From: Dioscorea cayenensis subsp. rotundata
Lineage: Eukaryota; Streptophyta; Magnoliopsida; Dioscoreales; Dioscoreaceae
Length of the DNA stretch: 64,000 nucleotides
Assembly: GCF_009730915.1 (NCBI RefSeq)
Contig: NC_052482.1
Span: 20,986,345-21,050,344, forward strand
Direction of reading: 5' to 3'
A program made the translations under genes and the position numbers. Position 1 is the stretch's first letter, and the number at the start of each line of letters is the position of its first letter. The notes below the pieces were generated by a model. It ran no database searches. It was not told where the DNA came from and was given only the letters and a program-made list of their open reading frames with translations. Below, piece after piece: positions 56,247-64,000 of this stretch.

Positions 56247-57940
56247 CATTAATTTATAATTAAATTTAAAAACAAAAGGTTAAAAAAAGTAAATATTTTG
56301 AGTGGATATCATGTCATTTTTTATTTTAAGTATCGAACTTCAATTTATATCATTTTAATCATTCAACTTTTAATTTGTATTCATTTGAAGATTACCTAGA
56401 GAATTTTGGAGAGAAATTGATGACATGTATGCCAAATTTGGCACGTTAACACGAGTTCACCCCTCCATCTGCATATACGGAATGACACATCATTAAAGAG
56501 AGCCATATGATCACTCTTATTTATACGACATATGCCACATCAGCCAAGTGAATTGGTTAATAAGTATAGCCATATGGCTCTCTTTGATGATGTGACATAT
56601 CCACATATGCAAATAATATGCAAACTGGTGCTGAAATGACAAATCAGACATATATGTGATCAAATTCTCCCAAGAATCTCTTGGATACCCTCCCAGTGAA
56701 CACAAATTAAAGCTGGGTGACTAAAATGATAAAAATTAAAGTTTGAATCTCAAAATAAAAAATAACTATAGTATGATAGCTACCCAAAAAATTTACCTGA
56801 CTAAAAAGCATAGTAGTATGTGGGATTTATATACAAATATATAAATCTCCCATGTTTGATTGTTTTTTCATGTATGGCCTCACAAAATGTATAATTTACT
56901 CATAGATTTGTTTAGAACTTCTCCAAATAAAATACCAAGTAGGTTTTTCTGCAACAAAAAATAATGGTATAATTCTCTAAACAGTTCCTCTACTTTTTCA
57001 AATTTAACCTTTTAGTCCCTTTATTTTTAACTGTAACATTTTGGTCTCTCAACAATTTTAATTTAGCCACGTCAGTTCTCCTAAACCCTAAACTCTAACT
57101 CTAAACCATCAAAAATGGGGACTAACATTGCTCATTTAAACATATTAGAGGGACTAAATAGTTGCAATTTAAAGTGAGGGACTAAAAAGATAAGTTTGAA
57201 TAAGTATAGAAACTATTTAGAAAATTATTAAAAAAAATTAAATGTAAAATAATAAAAGATATCTTATGTACATAATTTTTTGCTTGTTGGGGCCCCTTTC
57301 ATGTCTAATCCTGATATAGTTGGTTACCATGATAGTTTTTTATGCAACTCGAGGATGGCTAGGGACAAGAAGTGGTGGACTCTCATGCCAAATGGAAATT
57401 TCACGGTGAAATCATTTTATACTTTCTTCAGTGATGGGGACATGCGTTGTCAGATTGCTAGATGGTTCTTGTGCGAGAATTTTCCGAAGAAAGTCAACAT
57501 TTTCAATTAGTTGGCCTAGCAAAACAAGATCCTGTCTCTTGAAAATTTGGAGAAGCGCAGATGTAACAGGCTCCCGACAGCTGCTTGTGTAATGTGTCAT
57601 TCCGAGATTGAGTCTGTAGATCATCTTTTTCTCCATTGTCGTTTTACCAAAGAGATTTGGGAGTACTTTGTAGATTTATTTCAGCTGCATGTTCCGGCCG
57701 AGTCCATGTGTCAAATTTGGGGGATGTGGAGTTCCCGACTTAGGCCTGCTTTTAGAAATATGGGTGTTTGGATTGTGAAAGCTTTATGTGGAATATTTGG
57801 CTAGCTAGAAATGATCACATTTTTTATGCGAATGTCTCGCCTACTATTGTTATTATTGTGAAAAGAGAACAAATGATTTTATCTTGGTTTTCAGCATTTA
57901 CCGATGGATCCAGAGAGCAGTTTGAAGGCTCTATCAATTC
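56247..57940. repeat. Second copy of the 35053-36744 segment
   Basis: The two segments are collinear over about 1.69 kb, from CATTAATTTATAATTAAATT to CTCTATCAATTC. They include the foldback (about 56300-56800), the MITE-like repeat (about 56974-57219) and the start of the LINE. At 57940 the segment joins directly to the sequence corresponding to 47224, skipping about 10.5 kb of the other copy. Confidence 0.9.
57275..57940 (+). mobile_element. LINE fragment, second copy
   Basis: Same LINE portion as at 36078: SNPDIVGYHDSFLCNSR, MPNGNFTVKSFYTFF, CVMCHSEIESVDHLFLHC and IWEYFVDLFQLHVP. It keeps reading frame where the first copy has a stop before IWEYF, but has its own stops (LA after FN, and after KALCGIFG). 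It is cut at 57940 by the deletion junction. Confidence 0.85.
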
Positions 57941-58875
57941 GTAAAGAAATATTAGATAGTCTTTTAAGTACCTGAAGTGATTAATGTTGTCATTTTGAAT
58001 TTGAGTAAATTCGTTGTCGTAAAGAAGACTCAGTTATAGTTGTCACCCCGTAGATCAACCGTATATGTTCATTGAATCTAAGAATTTTTTGTTGTTGTTG
58101 GGTGTCGAGTAAATATTGATGATGTACGAACAATCATTGGATGTTGCTGCGAAAAGGAGCAATACCAGTTGTTGTTGCAACCATGATATGTTTGACTTCC
58201 CATGTTGGCCATATCGACATGGGTTCCAATGTTGATATGGGTTCTATTTCTGGTTTTTGTGGGCTTAGCGGTATGAGTTCCGCTGGGAATACCATTTTAC
58301 CTCCCGCAGGACCTGTAATAAAAGCGCATGACAAAAACCAATTTTATTAGTGATAATTAAAAGTATTGTGAAAATTTAAACTAAGAAAGATTTGAGACAA
58401 ACACAATTGAAAAACACACCCAATTTTAACAAAGTTCCCACACCATGCACCACTTTGACAATATATAGTCCACACAAATTGAATTCTACTCAAGCTCAAA
58501 ATGAATAGAGTTTATTGTTCAAGTTAATAATATTTAGATTGTCTTAATTTTTTTTTTTTATAAATGCGGCAAGTGTTGTTAGTAAAAGAAACGTTCACAT
58601 GGCCAAAAATCAATCATCTAGTCAATGTGCCCTCACCTAAAAATATATGGTGCAAATTGCAAGCATAAATCCACATTTGAAGAACTGTTATCATTGTTAT
58701 CATTGTTGTGGTTAGTGGATTCAAATTTGAGAAAATTAAATGTCTTTCACCCACTTTTCACAGTGAGGCTGGGCAATAAACCCTTTTGCACCCTACAAAT
58801 TTAAAACAAAGTCTTGTAAATAAATATAAAATTTCAAAGTACGTATTTTCAAACCTGAAATTTCAATCACGTCTC

Positions 58876-61800
58876 TGATAGAATTAATCTTGTTAGTGCA
58901 TATATGACCCTATGTTATTTATATTTTATATTTAGATATTATTGCATTTATGCATTTATGTTTGCAGTTATAACCCTTGGTATTTCAAAAATTGCATTTG
59001 CATTTAGAATTATGTTTAGATAAGCTTCTTAATTTGAATTTGTTTAGTTTCTTGGTGGATAAGAAATGTAGTTTGAATTCAGTTATTATTATCAATATAA
59101 AAGATAGAAAGGTGGGGAGTTTTGGTTGACCGCGTCAAAATTATCTCATCTTCTTTGAGTGTTCTTTGTTTGTTTTTCTCTGATTTTCCTAACATTTGGT
59201 ACCAGAGCAAGGTTTGGAGTAGATACCAAAGATCCTGTCAGGTTCATCATCAAAGAGTGAAACAACCGTCGGTACGACAGCATTGAAGGCTCCAACAAGA
59301 GACGGGATGGTGACCCTCCAGTATCTGTTGTTCACGAAGAGCAATTACTCGGATGAAGGTGTACATGCGTGCACAAGGCGTGTGGGATGCTATTGAGCCT
59401 ATTGACCCGAAGGAAGAGATAGAGACGCGGAAGGATCAGATGGCCTTTACTACCATCTATCAGGGTATTAGCGAGGAGACGCTCCTGGTGTTGGCTAAGA
59501 AGGAGACGGCCAAGGAGGCATGGGAGATGTTGAAGACAATGCACATGGGCACCGAGCGTGTCAAGGAGGCAAAGATCCAGACTCTGAGAAGCGAGTTTGA
59601 AGGTCTAAGCATGCGTGAAGCGGAGATGGTTGATGACTTTGCCACAAAGTTGACCACAATAGTCAGCAAAATTCGTGTATTGGGCGACAAGGTGGAGGAG
59701 GCTTACGTCGTCAAGAAGCTCCTTCATGTTGTTCCTTCCAAGTTTATTTAGATTGCATCGACGATTGAGCAGTTCGGCAATCTCCAAACAATGACCTTGG
59801 AGAAAGTCATCGGGTCGCTTAAAGTCCATGAAGAGTGATTGCGGGGTTACGAGGATGAGAAAGAAGAATACATCCTATTAACAAAGAACGAATGGAATGC
59901 AAGAGAAGAAGGTGAAGGTACATCGAACTCGTTGAGAGGACGAGGAGGAAGCAACTGGCGTGGTCGTGGCTATGGCTGTGGTCGTGGATGTGGGCATAAT
60001 GATGGAGGCCACAGGACTGACAATAATCATCAAGAGAAGAAGTTCGATAAGTCAAAGATGAAGTGTTACAATTGTAACCATTTTGGACACTTTGCCTATG
60101 AATGTCATTCTAAGAAGAAGAATGAGAGGGCCCTTGTTGCAGATAAGCAAGAAGATGATGAACCAGCATTGCTTATGGTCGAGGTATATGAGCTCTTGCA
60201 ATCTGTTAAAGATTCAACTAAAGAAGTAAAGCTTAATGAACAGAAGATGAAGCTAACTTTGGGGAGTGATGAGAAGTATGAGAGTGATGTATGGTATTTG
60301 GACACCGGGGCGAGCAATCACATGGTCGGGTGTATAGATAAATTCAACGAGCTTGATGGAACTGTGAAAGGCACGGTGAAGTTTGGAGATGGAATGATTG
60401 TTGACATATGTGGCCGTGGATCGGTTCTGTTCAAATGCCAAAATGGTGAGCACAGGGTATTGACTAATGTGTACTACATTCCAAGGCTTAAGAGTAATAT
60501 TGTGAGCTTGGGACAACTGGATAAGCACGGCTGCAAAACAATCATGGAAAATGGATACATGTGTATTTTCGATATGTAAAGAAAGTTACTGGTGAAAATA
60601 AGGAGGTCAAGAAATAGGTTGTACATGCTTAACCTCAACCTAGCCCAGCCGGTGTGCATGTTGGCAAGCTACAAAGAAGATGCATGGGTCTGGCATGCAC
60701 GATATGAGCACCTAAACTTCCAAGTATTGAGAAGTGTGGCACACAAAAAGATGGTGGAAGGTCTGCCAGTTCTGGAATATGTAGACCAACTTTGTGATGG
60801 TTGCATGGTGGGTAAACAACGGCGTACTCCGTTCCCTCATGACTCAAATTATCGTGCAGAGAAACCACTGCAACTTGTTCATGGTGATTTGTGTGGACCA
60901 ATTACACCAACAACCCCTGGAGGTAATAAATTCTTTTTATTGGTTGTTGATGATTTCAGAAGATACATGTGGATAGTGATGCTCAAGACTAAAGATGAAG
61001 CTTTGAGTGATTTTAAGAAAATCAAAGCGAGTGCTGAGATGGAGGTAGGTCACAAGATGAAGGCCTTGCGAACTAATAGAGGAGGAGAGTTTATGTCCAA
61101 GGAGTTCAGTCAATATTGCAAAGACTTTGGGGTAAAACGGTTTCTCACTGCACCATATTCTCCACAGCAAAATGGTGTTGTTGAGCGGAGAAACCAAACC
61201 ATTATGGCAATAGCAAGGAGTTTGCTGAAGAGAAAGAATGTGCCGGGAACATTCTGGGGAGAAGTAGTGGCGACAGCGGTGTACCTTCTTAATCGTGCCG
61301 CAACACAGAGTAGTCGGGAAGACACCATATGAAGCTTGGTATCAGAAGAAACCAAAGGTGCAACATTTACGTACCTTTGGTTGTGTGGCACACGTTAAAA
61401 CAGTGAACACACACCTCAAGAAGTTAGAAGATCAGAGTACTCCCATGGTATTTCTTGGCTATGAACATGGGTCCAAGGCCTATCGAGTTTATGATCCTAA
61501 GACAAGAAAGTTGCACATCAGCCGAGATGTGTTTTTCAATGAGGAGAAGCAATGGGATTGGGAGTCATATCTTGGGCATGATACCACTTTATCTAATCAA
61601 GGTAACACATTTACAGTAATGCATGAAACTGACCATGTTGTAGGAGAAGATGAGAGCTGTGGACTAGATATTCCAGTGTCACCCACAATGGGCGCAACAC
61701 CCACCTCGGCCATAATGATCTCATCGAGTGCCTCTTCATCATCTTCTATGGAGGGGCCAAGTCGTTTTTGGTCTCTCCAGGAGGTGTATGATGCCACATC

Positions 61801-63725
61801 CGAGGTGGAGCCAGAATATGGTGAACTATGCTTGCTGGATGAGGAAGAGCCAATGAGCTTTGAAGAAGCCCAAAAAGAAGAAAGTTGGAGATGTGCAATG
61901 CAAGAGGAGTTGAAAGCTATTGAAGATAATGACACATGGGAGCTAGTAAACTTGCCAAGTGGACACAAACCCATTGGATTAAAGTTGGTGTACAAAGTGA
62001 AAAAGGATTCACAAGATGTAATAGTGAAACATAAAGCTCGTCTTGTAGCAAAGGAGTATGTGCAAAAACAGGGAGTGGACTTTGATGAAGTTTTTGCACC
62101 TGTTACGAGGCTTGAGACAGTGAGATTGCTCATTGCCATGGCTGCTCAAGATGGTTGGGAGGTGCATCACATGGATGTTAAATCGGCATTCCTCAATAGG
62201 GAGCTTAGCGAGGAAGTTTACGTGTTGCAACCGCCTGGTTTTGTTAAGAGGAACCATGAGTATAAGGTGCTGAAATTAAGGAAGGCACTTTATGGACTTC
62301 GACAGGCGCCTAGGGCATGGAATTCCAAGCTTGATCAGAGTCTTTTGTCACTTGGGTTTGAAAGATGTCCACTTGAGCATGCCTTGTATAAAAGAAGCCT
62401 AGGTGAGTCAAGTTTGTTGGTTGGAGTGTATGTCGATGACTTGATCATTACAGGTTCCAGTACTGCTGACATCACAAAATTCAAGACACAGATAAAGAAA
62501 TTATTCAATATGAGTAACCTAGATCTATTGAGTAACTATTTAGGGATAGAAGTTCAACAAACATCTCAAGGAATAACACTGTGTCAATCAGCCTATGCAG
62601 CCAAGATACTAGAAAAGTGTGGCATGAGTGGGTGTAACCCAACCCAAACTCCCATGGAATCTAGGTTGAAGCTGAGCAAACTGAGTACAAATCCACCAGT
62701 TGATGCTACTCTATATAGGAGCATTGTTGGAAGTTTGAGGTATCTTGTTAATACAAGGCCGGACATAGCATATGCGGTCGGGATTGTAAGTCGATTCATG
62801 GAAGGTCCTACCACTCAACATATGGCCGCTATGAAGCATATACTCAGGTATGTGAGTGGTATATTGAATTTTGGATGTCACTATACAAAGATATAGGATG
62901 AGAAACCGTAGCTAGTTGGGTATAGTGATAGTGACTTAGCTAGCGATGTTGATCATCGCAAGAGTACTACTAAAGTTGTCTACTTTCTTGGTCCAAACCT
63001 AATCACTTGGATGTCACAGAAGCAGAAAGTAGTGGCACTATCATCTTGCGAGGCGGAGTATATTGCTGCAACAACGGCTGCATGTCAAGGTATATGGCTA
63101 AATCGTTTATTAGTTGATTTGATGAAGCAAGAGTTGAGCTCGGTGGTTCTTAAGGTGGACAACAAATCTGCAATTTCCCTTTGCAAGAATCCTGTCAATC
63201 ATGATAGGAGCAAGCACATTGACACATGATACCATTTCATCCGGGAATATATCGAGAGTAGCAAGATAGCAGTAAAGTATGTGAATTCAGATAACCAGCT
63301 CACTGACATACTGACCAAGTCGCTTGGGAGTGTCAAATTCTTGGAGATACGCCAGAAGATTGGGTTGCGAGATGTGAAGAAAAATCAACAAGATTAAGGG
63401 AGTGAATGATAGAATTAATCTTGTTAGTGCATATATGACCCTATGTTCTTTATATTTTATATTTAGATATTATTGCATTTATGCATTTATGTTTGCAGTT
63501 ATAACCCTAGGTATTTCAAAAATTACATTTTCATTTAGAATTATGTTTAGATAAACTTCTTAGTTTGAATTTGTTTTGTTTCTTGGTGGAGAAGACATGT
63601 AGTTTGAATTCAGTTATTATTATCAATATAAAAGATAGAAAGGTGGGGAATTCTGGTTGACCCCGTCAAAATTATCTCATCTTCTTTGAGTGTTCTTTGT
63701 GTGTTTTTCTCTGATTTTCCTAACA
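58876..63725 (+). mobile_element. Copia retrotransposon 2, complete structure but degenerate, in a reductase exon
   Basis: LTRs at 58876-59194 and 63407-63725, each 319 bp, TGATAG to TAACA, differ at about 13 bases (near 4 percent), so it is older than Copia 1. Target duplication GTCTC is at 58871-58875 and 63726-63730; copy A has the empty site at 53113-53117 (CACGTCTCCAGC). Primer site TGGTACCAGAGC is at 59197-59208. It interrupts the coding exon of copy B. Confidence 0.95.
59307..63397 (+). pseudogene. Copia gag-pol of element 2, with many stops and shifts
   Basis: Order is normal: gag (MKVYMRAQGVWDAIEP), zinc knuckle CYNCNHFGHFAYEC near 60063, protease DTGASN near 60301, integrase 60670-61330, reverse transcriptase 61880-62480 with HHMDVKSAFLN and VYVDDLIITG, and RNase H with VVALSSCEAEYIAA near 63029. 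Breaks include a small gag deletion near 59350, stops at 59749, 59836 and 60577, a shift near 61310, and stops at 62894 and 63227. The integrase motif reads RTNRGGEF, so the second catalytic Asp is Asn. It cannot be autonomous. Confidence 0.9.
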
Positions 63726-64000
63726 GTCTCCAGCTTTAATGTTACAGCGGTAGTTACTAACACTATCTAACGATAGTTCTGCACGACGAACGCATAGACT
63801 GAGTGTATTGCTATCACAAGAATCTCCACGTCTCCATGATGCAATCAAGAAATAGCGTTTGTTCTGCAGGAATGATTGATGTATAATTAGTAGAGAAAAC
63901 ACTAAAAATTAAATCACAAACGTGAAAATGCACGTACTTAAACAAACTCGCAGACTGAAAACATACTGCAAGATATTGGCCTTCCATGAAACTAAAGCAA

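Larger units (their letters stand above)
57941..64000 (-). pseudogene. Ferredoxin-NADP reductase-like pseudogene (copy B)
   Basis: Minus-strand pieces match copy A. The exon with GPAGGKMVFPAELIPL and TTGIAPFRSNIQ lies at 58312-57972, with a stop right after SNIQ (CGA to TGA) and an extra base downstream. The exon with SLCVRRAELSLDSV is split: 63863-63726 and 58875-58855, with Copia 2 between. The next upstream exon begins at about 63967 and runs off the window at 64000. The last exon (HWRVEVY) is missing, lost at the deletion joined to the LINE at 57940. It shares the Pro-rich insertion with copy A. Confidence 0.88.

Noticed and set aside
55525-56252. Frames rich in Gly, Pro or repeated HTHVWVCT
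   Set aside because: They follow the hAT MITE and the hairpin repeats and are products of base composition and palindromes.
1-64000. Bacterial-type defence, operon or phage system
   Set aside because: Introns, plant gene families and plant transposons throughout rule out a prokaryotic or organellar origin for this window.

Overview
This window is nuclear DNA of a flowering plant. It is AT-rich, its genes carry short GT-AG introns, and the recognisable families are plant ones: DUF674 proteins, histone H2B, a bHLH factor of the bHLH110/112 type, root-type ferredoxin-NADP reductase, an LRR receptor-like protein, and LINE, Copia, hAT, Mutator and CACTA elements. I cannot name the species; a monocot such as a yam would fit, but weakly. 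One 1000-N assembly gap lies at 29752-30751.

Layout. (1) 1-15.1 kb is a tandem DUF674 cluster on the + strand. It has two-exon genes at 1467, 2811 and 11160, a pair fused in frame at 7284-8969 whose second half is frameshifted, and a fragment at 5547. About 2 kb of flanking DNA was copied with the genes. The cluster ends at an intact histone H2B gene (- strand, 14654-15115). (2) 15.8-19.5 kb holds an 800-bp Tourist-like MITE and a nine-exon bHLH gene on the - strand (16975-19471), whose exons are too short to stand out as ORFs. (3) 20-34 kb is decayed: TA microsatellites, a 4.8-kb hAT relic, a LINE endonuclease fragment, the 3' end of an LRR receptor-like pseudogene, the gap, and a Mutator-like transposase relic. 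(4) 33.9-64 kb carries three copies of a ferredoxin-NADP reductase-like gene, all on the - strand. The first (33.9-34.5 kb) is a remnant. The second (46599-54049) has an intact six-exon reading frame with a 4.9-kb Copia element in an intron. The third (57972 to beyond 64000) is a pseudogene with another Copia element inside an exon. A segment of about 1.7 kb (35053-36744) is repeated at 56247-57940. Between the first two copies lies an 8846-bp CACTA element (36958-45803) that sits in the tail of a LINE and carries fragments of at least two host genes.

How the parts relate. Probably expressed host genes are H2B, the bHLH factor, three or four DUF674 genes and possibly the reductase-like gene. 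The rest is explained by tandem duplication followed by nested transposition. Paralogous copies preserve empty sites for three insertions (both Copia elements and a 44-bp micro-MITE), so those boundaries are exact. I found no RNA genes, CRISPR arrays or prokaryotic-type systems. The most unusual items are the reductase-like gene that lacks the usual NADP-phosphate motif and catalytic cysteine, the gene-capturing CACTA element, the fused DUF674 pair, and a run of three 32-bp perfect hairpins at 56.1-56.2 kb.
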